A stretch of DNA of 64,000 nucleotides from an uncultured bacterium. Lineage in GTDB: Bacteria > Vulcanimicrobiota > Xenobia > Xenobiales > Xenobiaceae. Of the stretch, positions 1 to 8,305 are shown piece by piece (position 1 is the stretch's first letter; each line of letters begins with the position of its first letter). Made by a program: the position numbers and the translations under genes. The notes beneath the pieces were generated by a model that worked only from the letters and a program-made list of their open reading frames with translations, made no database searches and had not been told where the DNA came from. Where the stretch lies: positions 1 through 64,000 of the forward strand of contig CAKUDB010000004.1 of assembly GCA_934644775.1 (NCBI GenBank), in the 5' to 3' direction.

Positions 1-386
1 CTGAAGAGGTAGTTGCCGAAGCTAAAGAGCCTGCTGCCGAGCCTGAAGAGGTAGCTGCCGAAGCTAAAGAGCCTGCTGCCGAGCCTGAAGAGGTAGTTGC
101 CGAAGCTAAAGAGCCTGCTGCCGAGCCTGAAGAGGTAGCTGCCGAAGCTAAAGAGCCTGCTACCGAGCCTGAAGAGGTAGTTGCCGAAGCTAAAGAGCCT
201 GCTGCCGAGCCTGAAGAGGCAGTTGTCGAGGCTAAAGAGCCGGTTGTAGAGGACGTCAAGCAAGAAGGCGATAAAGCCGAAGATGAGCAAGTTGGGAGGG
301 AGTCGTTAGCGACAAAGGATGAAGATGATAAAGATAGTTGGGCTAAAGAGTACGACTTAGACGAGTCTGCTTTGCAATGGTTGTAG
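1..386 (+). CDS. 3' end of an unknown protein with a 14-residue repeat tail
   Basis: Only the C-terminal part lies in the window, with the reading frame starting at base 3. It opens with six consecutive 14-residue units of the type EEVVAEAKEPAAEP and ends in a charged segment closing with DLDESALQWL. The tail is Glu/Ala/Pro-rich and predicted to be disordered. The N-terminal domain, and so the function, cannot be seen. It lies 57 bp upstream of ftsA on the same strand. In many bacteria that position holds ftsQ/divIB or another division gene, but nothing visible here confirms this. Confidence 0.8.
   Translation, partial: EEVVAEAKEPAAEPEEVAAEAKEPAAEPEEVVAEAKEPAAEPEEVAAEAKEPATEPEEVVAEAKEPAAEPEEAVVEAKEPVVEDVKQEGDKAEDEQVGRESLATKDEDDKDSWAKEYDLDESALQWL
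3..254 (+). repeat. 42-bp in-frame tandem repeat, six units
   Basis: Near-identical 42-bp units start at 3, 45, 87, 129, 171 and 213. Each encodes 14 residues, alternating EEVVAEAKEP and EEVAAEAKEP, and the last unit is degenerate. The repeat length is a multiple of three, so copy number can change without a frameshift. The array may continue upstream of the window. Confidence 0.9.
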
Positions 387-443
387 TCTTTTTAGCTGTG
401 GGGGGAAATATTTTTTTTAGATTGTGAGAGGTGGTGTGTTAGG

Positions 444-1688
444 GTGGCCAAAATGGATACCCTCGCAGCGCTGGATATAGGTACCAGCAAAGTAGTTTGT
501 GCTGTTGCAGAGTTTTCGCAAGACGGAGATCTTGATATTGTCGCCAGAGGGGTCTATCACTGCAGCGGACTTACTAACGGAGTTTTAACTAACGTAAACG
601 AAGCCAGTGAAGCCATAGACCATGTAATTGCCGAAGTTGAAAAAGCCGGTTATGGGGTCGACAGAGCTATCGTCGGTATTACCGGTGAGTCGGTTACTTC
701 CAGTTATAGTACTGGAGTTGTGGCTATAAGTGGAGACGACCAAGGCATTACTAAGGCCGATATAGAGAGAGTGATAAAGAGCACCAATCAAGTCGGTGTT
801 CCTTCTGGTAGCGAGATCGTGACAGTAATACCTCGCGGTTTTTCTGTCGATAATCAGCGTGGTATCGTTAATCCGGAAGCGCTTATAGGCCATAGGTTGG
901 AAGCCGAGGCTTATGCTTGTGCCGCTTCGTCTTCTTATTTGCGCAATTTGCGCAGCCTTTTAGAAGGATCTGGCATAGGGGTTTATGATAAGGGGTTTAT
1001 CCCTTCTTCTATCGCCTCTTCTTGGGCCGTCTTAACTGAAGATGAGAAGGCTTTAGGGGTTATGATGGTCGATATAGGCTTAGGTACTCTAGATTTAGCC
1101 ATTTATGTCAACCATGAAATAGCTTATTCGAGCGTTTTAGGCAGGGGAGGGAGCTATCTAGCCTTAGATGTGGCCCAATTTTTTAATATACCCAGATCGG
1201 AAGCTGAAAGGGTTATTTTAGAAGAAGGCAGCGCTTCGGCAGAGTTTCTTACCGACGGAAGTGGCGACAAAGCTATCGTCGCTCAGTCAGTCTCTAACGA
1301 TATACAAGTAACTTTTACTAGGCGCGATCTGGCCAATGTTTTGGAAGCTCAGCTCGACGAACAACTCGGTTGGATGAAAGAGCAAATGGAGAAAGCCTCA
1401 ACCAATTTGCGCCTTAATATCTCAGGAGTAGTGTTTACTGGTGGTACTTCTCTGTTGCTGGGGCTGGCTCAAAAAGCCCGTCAAGTGTTAGATGTGCCGG
1501 TGCGCGTAGCAGCTCCTTGCTATCCTTCCCGCTTGCCACAGAATTTAGCCTCTCCCATATATTCTACTGTGGTGGGACTGCTTTTATATGGAGTAGCTAA
1601 TTTGCCTGTCCAAGAACGCAAAAGTAAGATTAAGAGTAAGCAAAATATATTCCAATTTGTGGCCGATTGGCTCAATAAGGTGTTTTAG
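444..1688 (+). CDS. ftsA: Cell division protein FtsA
   Basis: An actin-like ATPase that tethers FtsZ filaments to the inner membrane. The N-terminal phosphate-1 motif reads LDIGTSKV at about residues 10-17, a second nucleotide-binding motif VDIGLGTLDLA lies near residue 210, and the adenosine motif VVFTGGTSLLLG lies near residue 330. The C-terminus ends in a basic-amphipathic stretch (QNIFQFVADWLNKVF), consistent with the FtsA membrane-targeting helix. At 414 residues the length is typical. The start is GTG at 444 after GAGAGG; ATG at 453 is an alternative. nrdR follows 2 bp after the stop, so the two are probably co-transcribed. ftsZ, the usual downstream neighbour, is not here. Confidence 0.93.
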   Translation: MAKMDTLAALDIGTSKVVCAVAEFSQDGDLDIVARGVYHCSGLTNGVLTNVNEASEAIDHVIAEVEKAGYGVDRAIVGITGESVTSSYSTGVVAISGDDQGITKADIERVIKSTNQVGVPSGSEIVTVIPRGFSVDNQRGIVNPEALIGHRLEAEAYACAASSSYLRNLRSLLEGSGIGVYDKGFIPSSIASSWAVLTEDEKALGVMMVDIGLGTLDLAIYVNHEIAYSSVLGRGGSYLALDVAQFFNIPRSEAERVILEEGSASAEFLTDGSGDKAIVAQSVSNDIQVTFTRRDLANVLEAQLDEQLGWMKEQMEKASTNLRLNISGVVFTGGTSLLLGLAQKARQVLDVPVRVAAPCYPSRLPQNLASPIYSTVVGLLLYGVANLPVQERKSKIKSKQNIFQFVADWLNKVF

Positions 1689-1690
1689 AA

Positions 1691-2158
1691 GTGTTTTGTC
1701 CCTTTTGCGAAAACCAAGATACAAAGGTTGTCGATTCCAGACTTTGCGACGATGGTGCCGCTGTGCGCCGTCGCCGTGAGTGTGTAGTTTGCAAGAGACG
1801 CTTTACAACTTATGAGCGCTGTGAAGCTTTGCCTTTAATTGTTATTAAGCAAGACGGACGCAAAGTAAATTTCGACAGACAAAAACTACTGCGTGGGGTT
1901 TTAATCGCTTGTAAGAAACGTCCTATTCCTTACGAACGTCTGGAAGCTCTCTCCTGTCATGTTGAACAGGAGTTGAGGAGCAGAGGCTTTAAAGAAGTAC
2001 CGTCCAGGGTTGTTGGAGAATGTGTAATGGACGCTTTGCGCGAACTGGACGACGTGGCCTATATGCGCTACGCCTCGATATGTAAGAATTTCCAAGATAT
2101 AAGTAGCTTTTCGGCTGAAATTAAGGCTTTGGAAAAGCGAGAAAATAGTTCCCTATAA
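1691..2158 (+). CDS. nrdR: Transcriptional repressor NrdR
   Basis: NrdR represses ribonucleotide reductase genes in response to ATP/dATP. The N-terminal zinc ribbon (CPFCENQDTKVVDSR, then CVVCKRRFTTYERCE) occupies residues 3-45 and an ATP-cone domain covers about 48-138. At 155 residues it is standard length. The start is GTG at 1691. It is packed between ftsA (2 bp gap) and punA (15 bp gap), which suggests one transcript linking division, deoxynucleotide control and nucleoside salvage. No NrdR boxes were located in the window. Confidence 0.97.
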   Translation: MFCPFCENQDTKVVDSRLCDDGAAVRRRRECVVCKRRFTTYERCEALPLIVIKQDGRKVNFDRQKLLRGVLIACKKRPIPYERLEALSCHVEQELRSRGFKEVPSRVVGECVMDALRELDDVAYMRYASICKNFQDISSFSAEIKALEKRENSSL

Positions 2159-2173
2159 GGAGATAAGGCAACA

Positions 2174-3004
2174 ATGAGCAAATCCTCTCTGAGTGAGATG
2201 ATTGCGGATGCCGTGAAGGCTATTCGCAAATATACCGACATCGTTCCCGAAGTCGCTATGGTTTTGGGCTCCGGTTTAGGTAGTCTGGCCGATCAAGTAG
2301 AAAATCCTGTCGAAGTGCCTTATAAAGACATCCCAGGATTCTCTGTCTCTACAGTTCATGGCCATGTCGGTTCTATGGTGTTGGGCACTTTAGAAGGGCG
2401 TCCGGTAGCGATACTGAAGGGACGCGTACATTACTACGAAGGCCATAAGATGGAGAATATTATCTTCCCCGTCCGAGTTTTACACGCCTTGGGTGCCAAC
2501 ACTTTAGTTGTCACTAACGCTGCTGGTGGTATTCGTGACGACCTCAAAGTCGGCGATCTTATGCTTATTACCGATCATATCAACTTTATGGGCGTCAACC
2601 CCTTGGTCGGTCCCAATGACGATAAGATCGGCCCTCGTTTCCCGCCTATGTCCAGAGCTTATACCCCCGAACTTCAGGTGTTGGCTCGCCGAGTGGCCGA
2701 AGAAGTCGGCTTTAAGTTGGCTGAAGGCGTTTATGTTGCCATGTCCGGCCCTTCTTACGAGACTCCCGCTGAAATTCGTATGCTCAAAGGCTTTGGTGCT
2801 GATGTTGTAGGTATGTCCACCGTGCCCGAAACTATTGCTGCTGTCCATTGCGGAATGAAAGTTGTCGGTATTTCTTGTGTGACTAACGTATTGCATCACG
2901 GTCCCTCTAATGATACTCATGAAGATGTTCTCAAAGCTGCGGCCGAGGCCAAGCCTCGTTTCATCAATTTAGTTCGCGGTATTGTAAGGGGGTTGAACAA
3001 ATAA
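2174..3004 (+). CDS. punA: Purine nucleoside phosphorylase, cytosolic
   Basis: A trimeric class I PNP that converts inosine/guanosine plus phosphate into base and (deoxy)ribose 1-phosphate. The phosphate loop GSGLGS lies near residue 32, followed by GRVHYYEGH near 80, SYETPAE near 195 and SCVTNV near 236. The Asn of CVTNV corresponds to the purine-recognising Asn of 6-oxopurine-specific PNPs. There is no signal peptide. AAGGAGAT precedes the ATG. pdp starts 1 bp after the stop, so the two phosphorylases are translationally linked. A second, exported paralogue is encoded at 9072-10064. Confidence 0.96.
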   Translation: MSKSSLSEMIADAVKAIRKYTDIVPEVAMVLGSGLGSLADQVENPVEVPYKDIPGFSVSTVHGHVGSMVLGTLEGRPVAILKGRVHYYEGHKMENIIFPVRVLHALGANTLVVTNAAGGIRDDLKVGDLMLITDHINFMGVNPLVGPNDDKIGPRFPPMSRAYTPELQVLARRVAEEVGFKLAEGVYVAMSGPSYETPAEIRMLKGFGADVVGMSTVPETIAAVHCGMKVVGISCVTNVLHHGPSNDTHEDVLKAAAEAKPRFINLVRGIVRGLNK

Positions 3005-3005
3005 T

Positions 3006-4316
3006 ATGAATCCTTATCAGTTTATTCTTAAAAAGCGCAATGGTGGCGAGCATACTTCCGAAGAGATTCGCGAGTTTATTTTAGATTATGCTCAGGGTCA
3101 CGATGTCGAGCCTTACCAAATGTCTGCTTGGCTCATGTCCGTTTGGTTTAATGGTATGACCGTTCCCGAGCTTTCCGCCCTCACCCAAGCTATGATCGAT
3201 TCTGGCGATGTCGTCGATCTTTCCAGCTTGCCCGGCGTGAAAGTAGACAAGCACTCTACCGGCGGTGTAGGCGATACCACTACGCTTATTTTGGCTCCTT
3301 TGGCCGCTGCTGCTGGCGCTACTGTAGCAAAAATGTCTGGTCGCGGTTTAGGCCATACTGGTGGAACTCTCGACAAACTCGAATCGGTTCCCGGTTTGCG
3401 CACCAACCTCACTTCCCAAGAGTTCCTCGATCAAGTCCGTCGTATCGGCGTAGCCGTTATCAGCCAGACTGGCAATTTAGTACCTGCCGACGGTAAGATG
3501 TATGCTTTACGCGATGTAACCGCCACAGTCGACTCCATTCCTCTGATTGCTTCTTCGGTAATGAGCAAAAAGATCGCTTGTGGTGCCGAATGTATCCTTT
3601 TAGACGTCAAGTACGGTCGCGGCGCTTTTATGACCAATCTTAAAGACGCCCGTGAGTTGGCCCGCCGCATGGTAGACTTAGGTACCCATATCGGCCGCAA
3701 GGTCAGAGCCGTCATTTCTGATATGGATCAGCCCTTAGGTACTTTGATTGGCAACGCCCTCGAAGTTCGTGAAGCTATCGAAATTTTGCGTAACGAGCGT
3801 CCCGGTTCTGCTTTGGAAACCGTTTCCGTCGAGTTGGCTTCTCATCTCTTACAGATGGCCGGTATTTGCCCCGACTTAGATTCTTCCCGCAAGAAGATTC
3901 GTGAGCTCTTAGTTAATGGCGCTGGCTTACGCAAATTAGGTGAGATGTTCTCGGCTCAGGGTGGTAATGGCGAAGTCGTCAACGATTTATCCTTGCTTCC
4001 TCAAGCTTCTATTATCGAGCCCGTTTTGGCTCCTCGCTCCGGTTTTGTGACTTCTATTCATGCTCAGAAGATCGGTTTCGCCGCTACAGCTTTGGGCGCT
4101 GGTCGTTTGAGAAAAGAAGATTCTATCGATCCGGCCGTCGGTATCGAAATGACCCATCGTGTCGGTTCCAAGATCGAAAAAGATCAGCCTTTGGCCGTGT
4201 TACATGCCAATAAGCCCGAGACTATCGAAGAAGCCAAGCGCTTTATCCTCGAGTCTATTACTATCGGTGATGAGGAAGTTGCTCCTCGCGCCCTGATCGA
4301 AGAAGTTGTCGAATAA
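3006..4316 (+). CDS. pdp: Pyrimidine-nucleoside (thymidine) phosphorylase
   Basis: Catalyses phosphorolysis of uridine/thymidine to base plus pentose 1-phosphate. The family signature KHSTGGVGDTTTL (phosphate and substrate binding) starts near residue 81, the glycine-rich GRGLGHTGGTLDKLES near 112, and DVKYGRGAF near 200. The C-terminal domain carries the biotinyl-like swivelling fold of the family. At 436 residues it is full length. ATG at 3006 follows the punA stop by 1 bp, so the gene closes an ftsA-nrdR-punA-pdp operon ended by the hairpin at 4361-4396. Whether substrate preference is pyrimidine-general (pdp) or thymidine (deoA) cannot be read from sequence. Confidence 0.95.
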   Translation: MNPYQFILKKRNGGEHTSEEIREFILDYAQGHDVEPYQMSAWLMSVWFNGMTVPELSALTQAMIDSGDVVDLSSLPGVKVDKHSTGGVGDTTTLILAPLAAAAGATVAKMSGRGLGHTGGTLDKLESVPGLRTNLTSQEFLDQVRRIGVAVISQTGNLVPADGKMYALRDVTATVDSIPLIASSVMSKKIACGAECILLDVKYGRGAFMTNLKDARELARRMVDLGTHIGRKVRAVISDMDQPLGTLIGNALEVREAIEILRNERPGSALETVSVELASHLLQMAGICPDLDSSRKKIRELLVNGAGLRKLGEMFSAQGGNGEVVNDLSLLPQASIIEPVLAPRSGFVTSIHAQKIGFAATALGAGRLRKEDSIDPAVGIEMTHRVGSKIEKDQPLAVLHANKPETIEEAKRFILESITIGDEEVAPRALIEEVVE

Positions 4317-4357
4317 TTGCTTTTTTACTTAGCATTTTGACATTTCGCTAGAAAAGA

Positions 4358-4402
4358 CAAAGGGTGCTCGGAGCCCAGGAGGCTCCGAGTGCCCCTTCTC
4401 AG
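4358..4402 (+). terminator. Terminator after pdp
   Basis: A GC-rich stem at 4362-4375 (GGGTGCTCGGAGCC) pairs with 4381-4395 across a 5-nt loop, with one G-U pair. It is preceded by an A-rich run and followed by a short weak T tract. It closes the ftsA-pdp operon. Confidence 0.7.
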
Positions 4403-4954
4403 GGGAGTCTCTCTTTGGAATGGTTGGCCGTTACCGTTTTTTTGAGGTTCAGATTTCGGCTTTAGCCTGTAAAAAGGGCGGGTATTTAGAGTAGAGCTTT
4501 CCTTATATGGGCTTTCCTTTTATAAAGAAATATAGTGAAATTTCGTTTTTAGGATTTTGATTAGGGGGCTTTTTGCCCGTTTGGTGAGAATAAGCCAGGA
4601 GCAAACTGCTCCGTTGTTTTATAGGTGCGGTTCGGCTAAAAATCCAGCTTATTGGCTGTGGTCCGGCCGTATGTTTTTAAAAAAGTTTTTTTTGGGGCTT
4701 GGCCATAGCTGCTTTCTGAAAACACAGCTTTATCTTATTTTTTATATTTCGCGGGCCATTTGTAAGAGAATTGTCCCTTTTGGGCGGTTTATTTAATAGC
4801 GTTTCTCGCCGTAGAGCTTGCCTACTGATGGTTGTGTGCTCCGGCTTGAGTTTGGGACAAGGCGGCGCTTCCTGAGCAATAGGGAGTCTGCGAAGATGGT
4901 TTTCAGAACTTAATTGGCCAGAGAGTTCGCTTTGGAGGTTTTTAAAAATATTAT
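4403..4954. other. Gene-free stretch before the HisRS-like gene
   Basis: About 550 bp with no convincing gene. The only forward ORF (4557-4796, 79 codons) has no ribosome binding site, unusual composition and an AT-rich path, so I treat it as chance. The last 40 bp hold GGAGG at 4934-4938, unusually far (16 nt) from ATG 4955. I looked for a T-box leader (AGGGTGGNACCGCG core) because of the downstream synthetase-like gene and saw none. Confidence 0.5.
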
Positions 4955-7900
4955 ATGATGCTTCGCAACATTCAAGGGGCCGGAGATATATTAGCTTCGG
5001 AAGTTTCTCCGTGGCATTTTGTAGAGAATGTGGCCATAGAGCTAGCTGAAATTTACGGCTACCGAGAAATTCGCACTCCCATATTCGAAAATGCTGATCT
5101 TTTTGCCAAAGGTATGGGCACTACATCTAGTTTCATAGAAAATGATCTTTGGACAGTAACAGATAAGCAAAATCATCGCTTTGCCATGCGAGCCAATATG
5201 CTCGTACCCATGATTAGAGCTATAAATGATGAAAATGTGCCTATCTCCAGAAATGGCGAGCCGACTAAACTTTATTACTTAGCTCCCGTCTTTGCCGCTC
5301 CCAAGGGGCGTGAGCAATCGGCCATCCAAAGCCACCGCTTTGGAGTAGGGGCTGTAGGTTCAGTTTTACCCAGTCTCGATGTTGAAGCCCTGATGATCGC
5401 CTATGACTTTTTTAATGCTTTGGGATTGAGTGACTTAAAAGTACAACTAAACTCTTTGGGTTGTAAGAAATGTCGTGCCGAGTATCAACAGGGGCTCTAT
5501 GATTATTTCTCCCGCCGCAGTGGCGAGTTGTGTCCTAAGTGTCATCATCGCTATCGTACCCATCCTCTCTGGACTATGGGTTGCGAAGAAAAATGCTGTC
5601 GCGAGCTCTCCCAAGTTGCTCCTTCTATCTTCGGATACCTTTGCCCCGAATGTCGCGAGCATTTCGAAGCTGTACGCGCTTATTTAGACGAGCTTAAGGT
5701 TCCTTATCGCTTATCTCCGCTTTTAGTACCCGATGTAGAGTGCTATAACCGTACAGTTTTCCAAATTAGCTGTGGTCGCAACCTGCTCAGTTTCGGCGGT
5801 CGCTGTGACGAGCTCTCTCGCCTTTTAGGAGGTCGCGATATTCCGGCAGTAGATTGTGCTGTCGATCTGGATATGACTTTGAGGGCTGTGCGAGAAGCTA
5901 ATTTGGTGCCCAATATTGAAAAGCAATCGGACGTTTGCTTAGCTGGTAGCAGTCAAGAGGCCGTCTCCTTGCTTTTACCTATCTTATATGCTTTGCGCCG
6001 AGCTGGTATTTATGCCGAGTTGGCTTATCCCAATTCTGGAGAGGGCGATGCCTGGGGAGCTGCTAGTCATTCTGACGCCCAATTTGTCATCTATTTAGAT
6101 GATTCTTCTTTGCGCCAGCGTGTAGTGCGTTTCCGCGAACTTGCCGATCCTTTCCACGATTCTCGCTTAGATGAAGCTGTGCGCCGGATTGGTCACTATT
6201 TTGGTATAGACAATTTAGCTGACGAGCTTCGTCCTGTTGAAGTGCGCAAATTCTCTATTTCGCGCCGTCAGCCGTCCAGTATGCGTCAGACTTACGAAAT
6301 TTTTGAGCCTACCCATCAGCCGGAAAAACAGCTTACTAAAGAAAATAGGGACAAGGTTGAGGATAGTTCCAGGCGCTCTGGCAGTGAGAATAGTCGCCGC
6401 AATCGTCGCCAAGAAGAGAGTTCGCTAGCTCAAAGTAGTAAGAATAGCGAAAAGCGCAACCCTGCGCCTGCAATTACTGAAAAAAAAGATCTCTCTGTAG
6501 CTACCAGCAGAGATAATAAACGCAACGCAATTGCTGAAATGCAGGCTTATTACCAGACTATGACTCCGCAAGAGCGCGCCGAGTTTGAAATGACCCCTTT
6601 GCGGGGCACTTCCAGCCATCATAGTGTACGTTCTCGCCGCTCTCGCCAAAAGATTACTTCCATTAGTGAGGAGGAAGAGGCCCCTTCTACGCTAGCTCAG
6701 GAGAAGGTCTGTGCCCAAATTAGAGCTATTACTTCCGCTGTAGAGGATGTTTTAGGCGAGCCTGAGCCCGAGGAGAAAAGAACTTTGGAAGAGGCCCAAG
6801 CCTTGGCCGATCAAGTGGCGGCCAAAGTAAAGGCAGAAACTTCCCCTACACGCCGTCGCCGTCGGGCTCGTCGTCCCGAAGTAGCTACTGAGCTTAGAGA
6901 AGAGGTCGAAGCTGTCGAGCCTAGGGCCACTACTGGGGAAGATAATTTCTCGGCTGCTGTTGCCGACGATCCGAAACTTGGGGAAGCTGAGGTGAGTATT
7001 CCCGAGTTAGGCCTTGAAGCCGATACTGGGGCTCAAGCTGAAGCCCAAGCTGAAACTGAAGCTCGAGCTGAAGCTGAGGCTCAAACCGAAGCTGAAGCCC
7101 AAACCGAAACTGAAGCCCAAACCGAAGCTGAGGCTCAAACCGAAGCTGAGGCTCAAACCGAAGCTGAAGCCCAAGCTGAAGCTGAGGCTCAAACCGAAGC
7201 TGAAGCCCAAGCTGAAGCTGAGGCCCAACCCAAAGCCGAAGCTAAGGCTGAAACTGGAGCTCAAGCCCAAGCCGAGAAAGCTAAGGGGGTAAAAGAGAGG
7301 ATCGCAACTTTAGTTGCTCCGCTTATCGAAGTTGACGCTATTGCCGAAATTTCGGCTTCAGCTCACGGAATGAGCGAAGAGCAAATAGAGCAAGCTTTGG
7401 CTTTACCTAAAGTGGAAGGGCAGCCTTTTATAAAAGTTGACGAGCCGGTAATTGGCTCTATTTATCGCCGTCGCTACAGTAACGGCAGCCATGCCTCCGA
7501 TTTGGAAAAAGCTGACATTGAAGCTGCTCGCCGCAATTACGACCGGGCTTTGAACTCTCCGAGAAATCGTCGCGACGATTATGGACAGCGCAAAACTCGC
7601 CGCCGTGAAGCTGATAAGAATACCCAAGCTAAAGGGGAAGTTGCTGAGAAGTTTGAGACCATTTCTTCTCCTACTTCGGGTAGCATAGCTGAAGAAAATG
7701 CCAAGTCGCCTTCTCGTCGTCGCTCTCGGAATGCAGCTAAAAATATGGCTGCTACCAACTACGATTATCGTTTAAGTAGTGCCTACGATTCTTCTGCTTA
7801 TAACGAGCATGTCAGAAGCGATTACATGAGCCACTATGACGACGCCAATACCTACGACGATTATGTAAAGTACTACGGCCAGGCTCCTGAGTTCGAAGAT

Positions 7901-8218
7901 GAGAAATTTGACTACCCTGTCTATAGCTCTTACGGTGAAGGCGATTATGGCCAATTAGGTAGTTATGGACAAGCTGGTTCGGCAAATTATGCTACCGACG
8001 TTCTCTATGCGGAGGGAGATTACAGCCGATCTGGCAGCGGTTCTTCTAGAGGATACAACCGCCGCTCTTCTTCCGGCAGCCGCTCTCGCCATCGCAATTC
8101 TGCTTCTTCAATCGATTCTTACAGGGCGTCTGAAAATGGCAGCTTTACTCGCTCGGGAGCTCGCTCGAGCAATCGCTCCTCTGGAGTGGTGCGCCGTTCT
8201 CGTCGCAGCGCTCGTTAA
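4955..8218 (+). CDS. Catalytically degenerate histidyl-tRNA-synthetase-like protein with a long low-complexity tail
   Basis: Residues 1-320 follow the HisRS class II core: a MMLRNIQGAGDIL start, motif 1 near YGYREIRTPIFE, and the bacterial Cys-rich insertion with CxxC-type pairs at 170-173, 193-196 and 230-233. Residues ~325-418 resemble the HisRS anticodon-binding domain. The catalytic positions are changed. The RPEGT loop reads RANML (80-84), motif 2 FRYERP reads FAAPKG (113-118), the histidine motif RGLDYYTRTVF reads DVECYNRTVF (260-269), and motif 3 GLER reads DLDM (304-307). Residues ~419-1087 are low complexity: Arg/Ser-rich, then an AEAQTE repeat, then a Tyr/Gly/Ser- and Arg-rich end. 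It is unlikely to charge tRNA. A HisZ-like regulatory, RNA-binding or scaffold role is possible. Confidence 0.85.
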   Translation: MMLRNIQGAGDILASEVSPWHFVENVAIELAEIYGYREIRTPIFENADLFAKGMGTTSSFIENDLWTVTDKQNHRFAMRANMLVPMIRAINDENVPISRNGEPTKLYYLAPVFAAPKGREQSAIQSHRFGVGAVGSVLPSLDVEALMIAYDFFNALGLSDLKVQLNSLGCKKCRAEYQQGLYDYFSRRSGELCPKCHHRYRTHPLWTMGCEEKCCRELSQVAPSIFGYLCPECREHFEAVRAYLDELKVPYRLSPLLVPDVECYNRTVFQISCGRNLLSFGGRCDELSRLLGGRDIPAVDCAVDLDMTLRAVREANLVPNIEKQSDVCLAGSSQEAVSLLLPILYALRRAGIYAELAYPNSGEGDAWGAASHSDAQFVIYLDDSSLRQRVVRFRELADPFHDSRLDEAVRRIGHYFGIDNLADELRPVEVRKFSISRRQPSSMRQTYEIFEPTHQPEKQLTKENRDKVEDSSRRSGSENSRRNRRQEESSLAQSSKNSEKRNPAPAITEKKDLSVATSRDNKRNAIAEMQAYYQTMTPQERAEFEMTPLRGTSSHHSVRSRRSRQKITSISEEEEAPSTLAQEKVCAQIRAITSAVEDVLGEPEPEEKRTLEEAQALADQVAAKVKAETSPTRRRRRARRPEVATELREEVEAVEPRATTGEDNFSAAVADDPKLGEAEVSIPELGLEADTGAQAEAQAETEARAEAEAQTEAEAQTETEAQTEAEAQTEAEAQTEAEAQAEAEAQTEAEAQAEAEAQPKAEAKAETGAQAQAEKAKGVKERIATLVAPLIEVDAIAEISASAHGMSEEQIEQALALPKVEGQPFIKVDEPVIGSIYRRRYSNGSHASDLEKADIEAARRNYDRALNSPRNRRDDYGQRKTRRREADKNTQAKGEVAEKFETISSPTSGSIAEENAKSPSRRRSRNAAKNMAATNYDYRLSSAYDSSAYNEHVRSDYMSHYDDANTYDDYVKYYGQAPEFEDEKFDYPVYSSYGEGDYGQLGSYGQAGSANYATDVLYAEGDYSRSGSGSSRGYNRRSSSGSRSRHRNSASSIDSYRASENGSFTRSGARSSNRSSGVVRRSRRSAR
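7021..7275 (+). repeat. AEAQTE-type in-frame repeat inside the HisRS-like tail
   Basis: Degenerate 12/18-bp units of the kind GCTGAAGCCCAAACCGAA encode Ala-Glu-Ala-Gln/Thr-Glu runs. The region is open in several frames on both strands, which explains the apparent antisense ORF at 7007-7270. It probably forms a flexible or single-alpha-helix spacer and is a likely site of length variation. Confidence 0.85.
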
Positions 8219-8255
8219 GTCGACTCTAAGTTGCTGCTAAAAAAATGGCTTAGCC

Positions 8256-8305
8256 AAATATACCCTCCTGGCCGGGCTCTCTTGGCTAGGAGGGTATATT
8301 TTTAG
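8256..8305. terminator. Bidirectional terminator between converging genes
   Basis: The arms AATATACCCTCCTGGCC (8257-8273) and its near-complement (8284-8300) form a long stem. T runs follow on the + strand and A runs precede on the other. It overlaps the 3' end of the convergent gene 8302-8928. It belongs to a look-alike group of hairpins with TACCCTC/GAGGGTA arms (see 11859 and 32097). Confidence 0.85.

Noticed and set aside
3..254. 42-bp repeats considered as a CRISPR array
   Set aside because: The units abut directly with no spacers and read as a protein repeat.
4557..4796. 79-codon forward ORF
   Set aside because: No ribosome site, odd composition (Phe/Leu/Arg runs from AT-rich DNA) and no recognisable motif.
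4797..4954. Possible T-box leader of the HisRS-like gene
   Set aside because: No T-box core, specifier loop or antiterminator/terminator pair seen.
7007..7292. Overlapping ORFs on both strands rich in Leu/Ser/Gly or Lys/Leu/Pro
   Set aside because: They are shadows of the in-frame AEAQTE repeat, which stays open in several frames.
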